From: Candidatus Thiobius zoothamnicola
GTDB taxonomy: Bacteria; Pseudomonadota; Gammaproteobacteria; Chromatiales; Chromatiaceae
Direction of reading: 5' to 3'
Assembly (NCBI GenBank): GCA_030826945.1
Contig: JAPQLC010000015.1
Coordinates: forward strand, 62,001 to 126,000
DNA length: 64,000 bases
Part shown: piece after piece, positions 1-7,601 of the stretch
Position numbering within the stretch: position 1 is the stretch's first letter
Layout: each line of letters starts with the position of its first letter
Program-made: the position numbers and the translations under genes
Notes under the pieces: generated by a model
What the model was told of the DNA's origin: nothing
The model's input: only the letters and a program-made list of their open reading frames with translations
Databases searched by the model: none

Positions 1-56
1 CCTTTAAGCATATGCGTACGCGCGTCATCGCCAAACATTACGTCTTTTGCTGCCAT
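1..56 (-). CDS. groEL: GroEL chaperonin, N-terminus only (cut by window edge)
   Basis: The first 18 codons of a minus-strand gene are visible. They read MAAKDV...FG.DAR...ML, the usual GroEL start. An AGGAA ribosome site lies just upstream of the ATG at 54-56. The gene follows groES by 47 bp in the same direction, the standard groES-groEL operon. GroEL is the barrel-shaped ATP-driven folding chaperone of the cytoplasm. The rest lies outside the window. Confidence 0.9.
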   Translation of the reverse strand, partial: MAAKDVMFGDDARTHMLK

Positions 57-103
57 TGGTATTTCCTGAATAGAATGATTAGTGGAATTGAGAAAAGCGG
101 TTT

Positions 104-394
104 CTAACCTTCGATCACGCCCATGATGTCTTCTTCACGCATGACCAATAGTTCTTCGCCATCCAGCTTCACTTCGGTGCCTGAATACTTGCCGAACAGA
201 ACGGTGTCGCCCACTTTCACATCCAGCGGACGGGCTTCGCCATTGTCCAGAATCTTGCCATTGCCAGCGGCGACGATTTCGCCTTGGATCGGCTTTTCAG
301 TGGCTGCGTCTGGTAGCACAATACCGCCTGGGCTGGTGGTTTCTTCTTCTTTACGACGGATGACCACACGGTCATGCAATGGACGAATATTCAT
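104..394 (-). CDS. groES: GroES co-chaperonin (10 kDa)
   Basis: This 96-residue protein is the lid of the GroEL folding chamber. The sequence starts [10 protein letters not shown], carries the mobile-loop region with GGIVLP near residues 22-27 and ends with EEDIMGVIE, all typical of GroES. A longer frame extends six codons upstream, but the ATG at 392-394 has a GAGGAG ribosome site at proper distance and gives the usual family length. It is the first gene of groES-groEL and is preceded by a perfect CIRCE operator, so HrcA control is expected; hrcA itself lies at 22901-23956. Confidence 0.96.
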   Translation of the reverse strand: MNIRPLHDRVVIRRKEEETTSPGGIVLPDAATEKPIQGEIVAAGNGKILDNGEARPLDVKVGDTVLFGKYSGTEVKLDGEELLVMREEDIMGVIEG

Positions 395-443
395 TGCGCT
401 TGAGCTCCTCAAGAATGAGTTTGTTGAAGTATAACTAGCGTTG

Positions 444-470
444 TTAGCACTCAGTAAGAGTGAGTGCTAA
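444..470 (-). promoter_or_regulatory. CIRCE operator (HrcA binding site) upstream of groES
   Basis: TTAGCACTC (444-452), nine bases, then GAGTGCTAA (462-470): a perfect CIRCE inverted repeat with the canonical spacer. It lies between the groES start and the predicted -10 element, so the expected transcript starts inside it. This is the known binding site of the heat-shock repressor HrcA. I found no second CIRCE near hrcA, grpE or dnaK. Confidence 0.96.
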
Positions 471-497
471 TAGTAGGGATGCGATACGGAAAGTCAA
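470..497 (-). promoter_or_regulatory. sigma-70 promoter of groESL
   Basis: Read on the minus strand, TTGACT (492-497) and TACTAT (470-475) are separated by 16 bases. The -10 abuts the CIRCE operator, so bound HrcA would block polymerase. A sigma-32 consensus is not convincing here. Confidence 0.65.
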
Positions 498-526
498 GAC
501 CCGAATAGCCTCAATCTATTCGGGTC
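498..526. repeat. Perfect 11-bp inverted repeat beside the groES promoter
   Basis: GACCCGAATAG (498-508) and CTATTCGGGTC (516-526) are exact reverse complements with a 7-base loop. The repeat touches the groES -35 hexamer. There is no T-run on either side, so an intrinsic terminator is unlikely. It could be an operator or a transcript hairpin for something upstream; its role is unknown. Confidence 0.6.
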
Positions 527-661
527 TAATTCCCGCTTGCTTACGGTGAAAATGCAGCGATTTGTCCAAATTTGGTAACTCTGTTACTTGTGGTGGATCA
601 GTTCATTTCCGACTTGTTTCCGGCTTAATCATGTTTTTTCAGGTGAAAGGATAGGTGTTTT

Positions 662-826
662 ATGAAAACTTATATGTGTGTGGTCTGTGGCTATGTTTAT
701 GATGAGAGCAAAGGAGACCCTGACTCCGGCATTAAGCCGGGCACAAAATGGGAGGAAGTGCCGGTGAATTGGCAGTGTCCTGATTGCGGGGTCAGCAAAG
801 AGGATTTTGAAATGGTCGAGGTCTGA
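662..826 (+). CDS. rubA: Rubredoxin
   Basis: A 54-residue iron protein that carries one electron at a mononuclear Fe(Cys)4 site in the cytoplasm. Both metal-binding pairs are present: C6-V-V-C9 with the following GYVYD, and C-P-D-C-G near residues 41-45. The central [11 protein letters not shown] and the conserved tryptophans are also in place. Length matches the family. A GAAAGGA ribosome site lies upstream and a rho-independent terminator follows at 865-895, so it looks monocistronic. The redox partner cannot be inferred from neighbours. Confidence 0.95.
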   Translation: MKTYMCVVCGYVYDESKGDPDSGIKPGTKWEEVPVNWQCPDCGVSKEDFEMVEV

Positions 827-864
827 TGGCTTGTTTTTCCGGGATTCGCCCGGTTCAGTGAAGC

Positions 865-895
865 AAAAACCGGAGTTGATGGCTTCGGTTTTTTT
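865..895 (+). terminator. Rho-independent terminator after rubredoxin
   Basis: AAAACCG-G-AG and CT-T-CGGTTTT form an A/T-flanked hairpin with a short loop, followed directly by a run of seven T residues. Confidence 0.85.
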
Positions 896-1006
896 ATGCC
901 TGACTTTTTATCCATTGAAATATTAGAACATAGTGATATTCTAAATGTGGTTTGATGTTGACATGAATTTCGTCTTGTCCCTGTCGTTGTATTTTAGGAG
1001 TTAAAG

Positions 1007-1471
1007 ATGATGAAACTGCCAATCTTAGTGATGAGTTTAGTCTTCATATCAGCGATGTCGTCTGGTGTGGCGCAGGAAGTTGTCAACGAATATTCGCCGG
1101 ATGGCCAGCCAAGCCTGATTATGAGCGTTGAGTCGGATTATGATTTCAAGACCACGATTGATCGGGTGAAAGAGGCCATTGCGAATAACAATTTCCGTTA
1201 CCTTAAGGAGTCGAGTTATCGGGATGCGAATCGTGAAAGTCGTTCGTTATTTTTTTGTAATTTTGACATGCTGGCACGCGGTGTCGAGCAGGATAGCCGG
1301 GTTGGTGTTGGATTACCATGCGCTATCGTAGTGACGCATGCTGGCGAAAGCGTCAAAATTCAAACCATTGATCCTGCCTTGGCGGCTGCCACGATGGGGG
1401 TGCGATCAATAGCGTTATGCCAGGAATTACGCGGTATGCTGGCGGATGTATTGGATGAAGCGGTGTTGTGA
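1007..1471 (+). CDS. DUF302-family exported protein
   Basis: A 154-residue protein with a hydrophobic N-terminal signal (about residues 1-22, ending near SSGVAQ), so export to the periplasm is expected. The remainder fits the DUF302 fold: M-S-V-E-S-x-Y-D-F-K-T-T start, then I-D-R-V-K-E-A-I, and a C-terminal helix with LRGMLADVLDE. DUF302 proteins are small alpha/beta proteins of unproven function. An AGGAG ribosome site sits 7 bases before the ATG. Its stop overlaps the start of the next gene, so the two are translationally coupled. Confidence 0.8.
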   Translation: MMKLPILVMSLVFISAMSSGVAQEVVNEYSPDGQPSLIMSVESDYDFKTTIDRVKEAIANNNFRYLKESSYRDANRESRSLFFCNFDMLARGVEQDSRVGVGLPCAIVVTHAGESVKIQTIDPALAAATMGVRSIALCQELRGMLADVLDEAVL

Positions 1472-1938
1472 TGAACAGGATGTTCTTATTTGTTGTGATG
1501 GGGTTATTGGGCGTGCTTGCGCATGCGGACGATTCGGGTTTGATACAGGTCGGAGAAGCCGCTTTAATTGAACGGACGACGATCTTGTCTGGGCCGGAAA
1601 CCTCTTCTTGGATCCAGGCGGGTTTGCAAGAGCGAGGCTATGCAATACGCTTTGTTCAGGCGGTGGAAGAGGGTTTGAAGCATTATCATGCGAGTCCTCA
1701 ATATTTACGGGTTATTGTGTTTGACCCGCCGACGACCAATATGCCAGTCGGTGTTGCGGGCGATCAATTGCATGTTTTCGTACCGTTGCGCGTTGCCGTT
1801 GCTGCAGCGCCGCAAGGTGCCAGAGTCAGCTCAATGTCTTACGGTAAAGTGGCGAGTGCTTTGCCGGAAGAGGCGGCGCAAGTCATGTTGGGTTGGCATC
1901 AGGACATTGTGTCGGTGATGACATCATTGCCGGATTGA
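1471..1938 (+). CDS. Exported protein of unknown function, coupled to the DUF302 gene
   Basis: A 155-residue protein I do not recognise. It has a clear signal peptide (MNRMFLFVVMGLLGVLAHA, residues 1-19). The body has no cysteine and no metal motif that I can see. A GTG three bases upstream is an alternative start. The ATG overlaps the stop of the preceding gene by one base, so the two proteins are probably made together and may act as a periplasmic pair; they could be distant relatives of one fold, which I cannot show by eye. Confidence 0.65.
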   Translation: MNRMFLFVVMGLLGVLAHADDSGLIQVGEAALIERTTILSGPETSSWIQAGLQERGYAIRFVQAVEEGLKHYHASPQYLRVIVFDPPTTNMPVGVAGDQLHVFVPLRVAVAAAPQGARVSSMSYGKVASALPEEAAQVMLGWHQDIVSVMTSLPD

Positions 1939-1969
1939 CGGGCGATTCTTTTGCCAGAGAATCGCCGGG

Positions 1970-2398
1970 TTATTTGAGTTTGTGTAAATGCAGCGGATAA
2001 CCCCGGTCCAGGTAGAATTTGTACCTTTCCCGGCTGGCTTGCCGACTGGCATCATCATGATCCACGCATTCCGCCAAACGTTCGTAACGGCTGAAGAATG
2101 TCGGTACCGCCAGATCCAGATTGATGAGCACATCATGCTCGTTTTCGTTTTCACTGGCGTCGCCCACCAAAACGGGATTAAGCGCGGGATCGGCTTCGGT
2201 CAGTAAGCCATGTGGCACGAAACTTTGATCATTGAATACCCAAAGCAAGCGGTTTAAGTGACGGGCCTCTTCCTGATTGCTGGTGTGTAACACGGCGCGG
2301 TTCCCGGCTTGATAGGCTTTATGGGCGACCCGGCAGGCCAGTTGATAGCGGTTGCTGCGCGAATAAGATTCCAGCACGTAGAAATCAATGCGAGTCAT
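1970..2398 (-). CDS. holC: DNA polymerase III chi subunit
   Basis: A 142-residue protein resembling HolC: MTRIDFYVL start, the C-R-x-A-x-K-A-Y-Q-A-G segment, LLWVFNDQSFVPHGL and VLINLD, in the order found in the family. Chi links the clamp loader (through psi) to single-strand binding protein at the replication fork. The frame opens three codons earlier, but MTRIDFY is the family start. It overlaps the end of the upstream gene by 14 bases and is the last gene of a minus-strand run after grxC, hslR and a Cys-rich protein. Confidence 0.9.
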   Translation of the reverse strand: MTRIDFYVLESYSRSNRYQLACRVAHKAYQAGNRAVLHTSNQEEARHLNRLLWVFNDQSFVPHGLLTEADPALNPVLVGDASENENEHDVLINLDLAVPTFFSRYERLAECVDHDDASRQASRERYKFYLDRGYPLHLHKLK

Positions 2399-2864
2399 GT
2401 GAGCCATGGTCGTGTTTGCGGCGGCGAATTCTGCCTTGATAAGCCGCGATGCTTGGCATGATATGGGAGAATGGCATGGCTTTCAGGGAACCGAAGCGCG
2501 CTTCCGCTTGATTCAGGGTTTGTTGAATGTCTTCAATGGGATCGGAATGGTGGATGTCGGGCGTTAATAAGGCGCGGATGCCGCGCATGCCGCCAACCTG
2601 GATTCGCATGGCCTTGCCATGCGGTAATTTGGTGTCTTCTTTAGGCGTGCGCAAAGCAAAATGTGCTTGTTTGCGTAATACATCAAGCAAGTCTAAACAG
2701 CGGGCCTGATGGGCTTTGGATGAGCAGCGAACACCTTCGCGCTCGGCGATGCAAAATTTTTCCGCCTGTGAGCAATCACATTGATGGGTCAATACGCTTT
2801 TTTCAAAGGCGCAAAAACAGTCATTGACTTCCCGATAGGTTTCCCGAAAAGCCTCTTGATCCAT
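2385..2864 (-). CDS. Cys-rich N-terminus protein of unknown function
   Basis: A 159-residue protein I cannot assign. Its first 70 residues hold seven cysteines (C-F-C, C-D-C, then single C residues around FCIAE, GVRCSS and ARCLDLL), suggesting a metal site. The C-terminal half includes G-G-M-R-G-I-R-A-L-L-T-P-D and ends in a His/Arg-rich tail. The ATG at 2862-2864 has a GGAG ribosome site; a GTG 18 bases upstream is possible. It starts four bases after hslR and overlaps holC. A role in metal or redox handling is a guess from the cysteines and the neighbouring glutaredoxin. Confidence 0.6.
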   Translation of the reverse strand: MDQEAFRETYREVNDCFCAFEKSVLTHQCDCSQAEKFCIAEREGVRCSSKAHQARCLDLLDVLRKQAHFALRTPKEDTKLPHGKAMRIQVGGMRGIRALLTPDIHHSDPIEDIQQTLNQAEARFGSLKAMPFSHIMPSIAAYQGRIRRRKHDHGSHDSH

Positions 2865-2868
2865 AGTC

Positions 2869-3279
2869 TTAAGTCTCCGCACGTTTAAAGCGATGGATCA
2901 GACGACGGTCACGCTTTGTTGGTTTATGTTCAGGTTGCGTCTGATTGGCGGTGCGCTCGGCGCGAATTTGCGCCGCTAATTTCTGGCGTTTGGCATGGCT
3001 GGCCGGAGATTCGTAATAAAAATGCTGCGCCTCACTGGCGGGACGGCGTTGTTTCGGGAGTGAGCGAATCTCAATCTCCCATTCAAAAGGCCCTTTGCTG
3101 ATGGAGAGACAACTGCCGATGCGCACGTCTTTGCCGGGCTTGCAGCGCTGACCATTCAAATGTATTTTGCCACCTTGCACGGCTTCTGCAGCCAGGCGGC
3201 GCGTTTTAAAAAAACGGGCCGCCCAAAGCCATTTGTCCAGGCGCATGCGCGCCGTCGGCATGTCGCCAGTATTTGCCAT
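2869..3279 (-). CDS. hslR: Heat-shock protein 15, ribosome-associated S4-domain protein
   Basis: A 136-residue S4-domain protein. The signature M-R-L-D-K-W-L-W-A-A-R-F-F-K-T-R is at about residues 12-27 and G-G-K-I-H-L-N-G-Q follows near 36-44; the C-terminus is strongly basic with K-R-D-R-R-L-I-H-R-F. In E. coli Hsp15 binds 50S subunits that carry a stalled nascent chain. It begins four bases after the grxC stop with no strong ribosome site of its own, so translation is probably coupled. Confidence 0.93.
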   Translation of the reverse strand: MANTGDMPTARMRLDKWLWAARFFKTRRLAAEAVQGGKIHLNGQRCKPGKDVRIGSCLSISKGPFEWEIEIRSLPKQRRPASEAQHFYYESPASHAKRQKLAAQIRAERTANQTQPEHKPTKRDRRLIHRFKRAET

Positions 3280-3283
3280 GGGT

Positions 3284-3535
3284 TTAGTTGAGTAAATGAT
3301 CCAGTTTTCCGCGTGCGTCCAAATCGGCTAAATCATCAAAACCACCGATATGCTGATCGTCGATAAATATTTGCGGCACCGTGCGCCGGTTACTGCGATT
3401 CAGCATTTCGTGCAGACGTTGTTGATCGCGGTCAATACGGATTTCTTCCCAGCGCGCGCCTTTATTTTTCAGTAACATTTTGGCTCTTACGCAATAAGGG
3501 CAAATGGCTGTTGTATAGATTTCTATATGCGGCAT
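3284..3535 (-). CDS. grxC: Glutaredoxin 3
   Basis: An 83-residue dithiol glutaredoxin. The redox motif C-P-Y-C lies at about residues 12-15, followed by the cis-proline segment T-V-P-Q-I-F-I and the glutathione-binding G-G-F-D-D. It reduces protein disulfides and glutathione mixed disulfides in the cytoplasm. The frame opens 10 codons upstream, but MPHIEIYTT matches the family start and length. First gene of grxC-hslR-Cys-rich-holC. Confidence 0.94.
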   Translation of the reverse strand: MPHIEIYTTAICPYCVRAKMLLKNKGARWEEIRIDRDQQRLHEMLNRSNRRTVPQIFIDDQHIGGFDDLADLDARGKLDHLLN

Positions 3536-3735
3536 GTCATTATCATTTTCTTTAAGCAAGCTCATATCCTAACAACTCTGAGCAGGTTTGTGACCTCCAT
3601 AATGAGCGCGCGCTTAGTCACCCGGACCTATATTCAGTATAAATTTTGAGCAACATGTGGGAATATGCAGCGCTTAGTCGAGTGTGCGGTTCGATTGGAT
3701 GCTTAATATTGGCGATATTGAGGTAGCCTGATTGT

Positions 3736-4746
3736 ATGTTTTTTAAACGCTTGGTCTGGCTGATTCTGCTTTTTATCCTTTTGATTGGTTTAGCGGCGGC
3801 GGCTGTATGGCGGCATTATCAGCAGTTCTTACAGACTCCGTTGAGTTTGCCTGCGGATGGCTTGGTTTTAGTCGTGGAGCGAGGTGTCACTTTGAAAAGA
3901 CTGGCCCACGATTTGGCCGAACGCGCCGTACTGGATCAACCGGATTATTTCTATTGGTATGGTCGTCAACGTCGTCAGGCGCATTTGATTCAAGCCGGTG
4001 AATATGCCGTTCCGGTGGATACCACGCCATCGCAATTGTTTGATTTGTTGGTTTCGGGGGAAACCATTAAATATACGTTGACATTGGTTGAGGGTTGGAA
4101 CTTCCGCCAGGTCATGGCGGCGATCCGGGCTGATCCTGTATTGCGGCAAACATTGGAGGGTTTGGGGAATGCGCAGATCATGCAACGCTTAGGCTATGCT
4201 GACCAGCATCCTGAAGGGCGTTTTTTCCCGGACACCTATCATTTCCCGCGCGGTGCGACAGATATTCAGTTGCTGCAGCGTGCTTACCAACGGATGCAGA
4301 AAATAGTTGCGGAGATTTGGCCAGAGCGTGCGCCGGATATCGCTGTCAAAACGCCGGAAGAGGCGCTCATTCTGGCGTCTATTGTGGAAAAAGAAACCGG
4401 TAAGCCCGAGGAGCGGACGCAGATCGCTGGTGTTTTTACCCGGCGTTTGAAGATGTCGATGAAATTGCAAACGGATCCAACCGTGATTTATGGCATGGGC
4501 GAACGTTATGACGGTAATATCCGGCGCCGCGATTTGCGCGAAGATACGCCTTATAATACCTATGTGCATAAAGGTTTGCCACCGACACCAATTTGCATGC
4601 CAGGGCGTGACGCGATTTACGCCGCTGTGCATCCGGCGGCTGGCGACACCTTGTATTTTGTTGCCAAAGGTGATGGCGCGCATCAATTTTCCGCCACTTT
4701 GCGGGAGCACAATCGAGCGGTGCGGAGGTATCAATTGAAGCGATGA
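3736..4746 (+). CDS. mltG: Endolytic murein transglycosylase MltG
   Basis: A 336-residue inner-membrane enzyme that cleaves nascent glycan strands and helps set their length. One transmembrane helix (about 5-24) anchors it. The periplasmic part shows the YceG/MltG core with L-I-L-A-S-I-V-E-K-E-T-G; the catalytic glutamate falls at residue 218, the same number as in E. coli. The conserved Q-T-D-P-T-V-I-Y and N-T-Y-x-x-x-G-L-P-P-x-P-I segments follow. It overlaps tmk by four bases (ATGA), giving the common mltG-tmk-holB order. Confidence 0.97.
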   Translation: MFFKRLVWLILLFILLIGLAAAAVWRHYQQFLQTPLSLPADGLVLVVERGVTLKRLAHDLAERAVLDQPDYFYWYGRQRRQAHLIQAGEYAVPVDTTPSQLFDLLVSGETIKYTLTLVEGWNFRQVMAAIRADPVLRQTLEGLGNAQIMQRLGYADQHPEGRFFPDTYHFPRGATDIQLLQRAYQRMQKIVAEIWPERAPDIAVKTPEEALILASIVEKETGKPEERTQIAGVFTRRLKMSMKLQTDPTVIYGMGERYDGNIRRRDLREDTPYNTYVHKGLPPTPICMPGRDAIYAAVHPAAGDTLYFVAKGDGAHQFSATLREHNRAVRRYQLKR

Positions 4747-5375
4747 AGCCGGGTAAATTGATTACGATTGAAGGCGGTGAGGGCGTGGGCAAAACCACTT
4801 GCCTGCGTTACCTTGGCGCTGAGATTCAGCGGCAAGGTATGGATTTATGGCAGACCCGGGAGCCGGGCGGTACGGCCTTGGGTGAAGCATTGCGCCATAT
4901 CGCGCTGGGGCATGAATACGCGGGTATGACGGAAAAGGCTGAGCTGCTGCTGATGTTCGCCGCACGGGCGGAACATATCCACCGTAAAATTCTGCCTGCG
5001 CTGCAAGCGGGCCAATGGGTGTTGTGCGATCGGTTTATCGATGCGACTTATGCTTATCAGGGGGGTGGGCGAGGTTTGCCGCAAGATCGTATTCAGTGGT
5101 TGGAAAAGTGGGTGCAAGCAGGACTCACGCCGGATTTAACGCTATTGATGGATATGCCGGTCAAGCAGGGTTTGAAGCGCGCCCGTCAACGTTCTGTGCC
5201 GGACCGGGTTGAAAGTGAATCAATTTCGTTTTTTGAGCAAGTGCGTCAAGCTTATCTGGCGAGAGCGGCGCAGGAGCCTGAGCGCATCAAAGTGATTGAT
5301 GCTTCCTGCGAACTGGATGATGTGGAGGCTCAAGTGATGGTGGTGCTGGGTGAGTTCTTTGCCAGACATACCTGA
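4743..5375 (+). CDS. tmk: Thymidylate kinase
   Basis: A 210-residue enzyme that phosphorylates dTMP to dTDP with ATP. The P-loop EGGEGVGKTT is at residues 10-19, the T-R-E-P-G-G-T dTMP-binding segment near 38-44 and the DRF motif at 96-98; the LID region holds arginines around R-A-R-Q-R-S-V-P-D-R. Start overlaps the mltG stop (ATGA) and its end overlaps holB by 26 bases, so the three genes form one operon. Confidence 0.97.
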   Translation: MKPGKLITIEGGEGVGKTTCLRYLGAEIQRQGMDLWQTREPGGTALGEALRHIALGHEYAGMTEKAELLLMFAARAEHIHRKILPALQAGQWVLCDRFIDATYAYQGGGRGLPQDRIQWLEKWVQAGLTPDLTLLMDMPVKQGLKRARQRSVPDRVESESISFFEQVRQAYLARAAQEPERIKVIDASCELDDVEAQVMVVLGEFFARHT

Positions 5376-6333
5376 GCTTCTGCCCTGGCACGCGCCACTC
5401 TGGCGGCAATGGCTGAAGCAACATCAAGCCGGGCGCACGCCGCATGCTCTGTTGCTTAGCGGCCCAAAGGGGCTGGGTAAGCAGCGCTTTGCGGATTATT
5501 TGTGCCAGGGATTGGTTTGCCAACAGAATACTGGGGAGCCTTGTGGCGTTTGCCAAGCGTGCCGTTTAGCGGCGGTGGACAATCATCCTGATGTGAGCCG
5601 TATTCAACCCGCAGAAGCTGGCAAAATGATCAAAGTGGAGGCGATCCGACAGTTGATTCATTGTTCGGGGCTGACGGCCTCAACCCGGCGGGTGTTTGTT
5701 CTACAGTCGGCTGAGGCGATGAATGCGTCGGCGGCGAATGCTTTGTTAAAGACTTTGGAAGAGCCTGCACCGGGCGTTGTGATGATACTGATCACAGCCG
5801 CACCTCAATGGTTGCCAGCGACTCTCCGTAGCCGTTGCCAAGTGTTGCCATTTCGACCCGTCGCGCAAGATCAGGCCCAGCATTGGTTGAGAGGTCAGCA
5901 GGCCGATGTTGATTGGTCGGATATTCTCGCCTTTACCGGTGCCCAACCTTTATTGGCACTGCAAGCGCATGCCGAAGGCTGGTTGGACGCTGCCCGCCAA
6001 ACTTTGCAGTGTTTAATGGATTTACGCAGGCAAGGCGCTAATCCTGTTCAAGCCGCCAAAGTGTTAAGCGAGCGTTCTGTATTGACGGTGATCCACGAAA
6101 TTCACTGTATTTGCAGTGATATGGCGCATATTTTGGTTGCAGATGGTCAGGGCCGGTTGTTTTTCCCCTCTTGGAAAGACTTGGTAGCGCAACCCGTTAA
6201 ACAACTGGATATGAAAGCATTACTTTCTTACATTGATCAGCTCAATGATTTGCGCCGACAATTACCGCGTAATCCTAATCCGACTATGTTATTGGAAAAA
6301 TTACTGATTGATTGGTTTAGGTTGAACCGATGA
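5350..6333 (+). CDS. holB: DNA polymerase III delta-prime subunit
   Basis: A 327-residue clamp-loader subunit. The degenerate P-loop S-G-P-K-G-L-G-K-Q lies at 37-45 and the zinc-binding cysteines at about C57, C65, C68 and C71. The SRC motif is present as T-L-R-S-R-C. Delta-prime stimulates ATP-driven loading of the beta clamp. The start is GTG at 5350, inside the end of tmk, which implies coupled translation. Confidence 0.95.
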   Translation: MSSLPDIPELLPWHAPLWRQWLKQHQAGRTPHALLLSGPKGLGKQRFADYLCQGLVCQQNTGEPCGVCQACRLAAVDNHPDVSRIQPAEAGKMIKVEAIRQLIHCSGLTASTRRVFVLQSAEAMNASAANALLKTLEEPAPGVVMILITAAPQWLPATLRSRCQVLPFRPVAQDQAQHWLRGQQADVDWSDILAFTGAQPLLALQAHAEGWLDAARQTLQCLMDLRRQGANPVQAAKVLSERSVLTVIHEIHCICSDMAHILVADGQGRLFFPSWKDLVAQPVKQLDMKALLSYIDQLNDLRRQLPRNPNPTMLLEKLLIDWFRLNR

Positions 6334-6396
6334 AGAGTGGTGGGCCGCTTTATTTAGGTTGAGTGGTCGTGAGTGCAATCTTATAGGGGAAATCCG

Positions 6397-7023
6397 ATGA
6401 GTATATCAAATAGACCGGCGGGTGAGATGGAAGGTCAGCTTACCTATGACGCAGAAGGTAATGATAATCCAGATAGCCAGTATTTCAGTTGCAGGCCGCA
6501 TGTGCCCGGATCTTGGTCCGGTCTCACCATTGGTCGTGGCTATGATATGAAGTTGAAAAGCGCGGCGAAAATTACTGAAGATTTGGTTCAAGCGGGTGTT
6601 GAGCGGCAATTGGCTGAGAAATTTGCGGGTGCCTCGGGAAAATCCGGGGATGATGCAACCCAATACCTTGCCGAGCAGGATTTGCATGAGGTGACGATCA
6701 CACTGGCACAACAGGAGAAGTTGTTCGCGATTTCTTATGCGGAAATCAAACGGGATGTGAGGCGTCTTTGTGAAAAACCGGATGTCGTGGCGGCCTACGG
6801 CGCGGCGGATATTGACGCCATGCACTATGCCATTCGTGATGTGACCATTGATCTGCGTTTCCGCGGCGACTATACGCCTGCTTCGCGCAAGCTGATTCAG
6901 CGTCATATCGCCAATAATGATTTGGCTGCGTTCAAATCGGTATTATGTGATCGTGCGAAATGGCCGCAAGTGCCTCAGGATCGCTTTGATCGACGCTGCC
7001 AGTATTTGACCAACGCGCAATAG
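6397..7023 (+). CDS. Pesticin/T4-lysozyme-like muramidase without signal peptide
   Basis: A 208-residue protein of the T4-lysozyme-fold, pesticin C-terminus-like muramidases. The diagnostic block is D-A-E-G-N-D-N-P-D-S-x-Y-F-S (catalytic Glu in AEG) followed by S-G-L-T-I-G-R-G-Y-D-M-K (the Thr of the Glu-Asp-Thr triad). The later QQ..LF.ISY segment also fits. These enzymes cut the NAG-NAM bond of peptidoglycan. No signal peptide or lysis partner is seen, so export would need a dedicated route. ATG at 6397 has AGGGGA upstream; a frame opening 24 bases earlier is less likely. An LprI-like periplasmic protein follows 15 bases later, suggesting effector and immunity. Confidence 0.8.
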   Translation: MSISNRPAGEMEGQLTYDAEGNDNPDSQYFSCRPHVPGSWSGLTIGRGYDMKLKSAAKITEDLVQAGVERQLAEKFAGASGKSGDDATQYLAEQDLHEVTITLAQQEKLFAISYAEIKRDVRRLCEKPDVVAAYGAADIDAMHYAIRDVTIDLRFRGDYTPASRKLIQRHIANNDLAAFKSVLCDRAKWPQVPQDRFDRRCQYLTNAQ

Positions 7024-7038
7024 CGGAGGAGTCTCGCG

Positions 7039-7440
7039 GTGCGATCAAGGTTGGCATGCTTTATTGTGTTATGGCTGTGGCATAGTGTCAGCGTGGCGGA
7101 TGAACCAGTTTGTCCGTCGGCGAAAAATCAGCAACAGATGACCGATTGCCTAGTGAACCTGCTACAGCAGGAAGAACGCAAGCTGCGACAGTTGGTGGAT
7201 CAACTGACTTTGAGTGCACAAGCTGAAGATGATAGTTTGAATTGGTCGGCACCCTATAAAAAAGCGCGGTTGTTGGTAGCGTCCCAATCCGCTTGGTGGA
7301 AATTCCGTGATCTGGCCTGTCAATATGAATCATTTGAGGCATTGTCAGGTCGCGCTTACGGCGATTATCTGAGTCGTTGTCAATTAAGGTATACGCAGAA
7401 GAGGTATGCCGATCTGTATTGGTTCTGGCAAAATCCATAG
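7039..7440 (+). CDS. LprI/DUF1311-like periplasmic protein, probable lysozyme inhibitor
   Basis: A 133-residue protein with a signal peptide (about 1-20, ending VSVADE). The mature part has the DUF1311 layout: C-P...Q-Q-Q-M-T-D-C-L-V-N-L-L, a helical middle, then A-S-Q-S-A-W-W-K-F-R-D-L-A-C and a last conserved Cys in L-S-R-C-Q. Four cysteines could form two disulfides. Mycobacterial LprI of this family inhibits lysozyme. GTG start with GGAGGAG upstream, 15 bases after the muramidase gene. I infer it protects the producer's own wall; not proven. Confidence 0.72.
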   Translation: MRSRLACFIVLWLWHSVSVADEPVCPSAKNQQQMTDCLVNLLQQEERKLRQLVDQLTLSAQAEDDSLNWSAPYKKARLLVASQSAWWKFRDLACQYESFEALSGRAYGDYLSRCQLRYTQKRYADLYWFWQNP

Positions 7441-7601
7441 TATCTTGGGCGAGAGGCCCCTAAAAATTGTTTTTTGCCCGGTGCTTCCTCGCCTGACGAC
7501 TGATGATGTCTTGATCGTGCTATACCGTTGATAAATGGGTTTTTATCGTGGCAAGCTTTAGTGGGCTGCCTTATCTTTATTATTAAAACAAGGATTATCA
7601 T

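Noticed and set aside
4189-4734. 181-residue frame antisense to mltG
   Set aside because: mltG is unambiguous; the antisense product is Arg/His-rich and resembles nothing.
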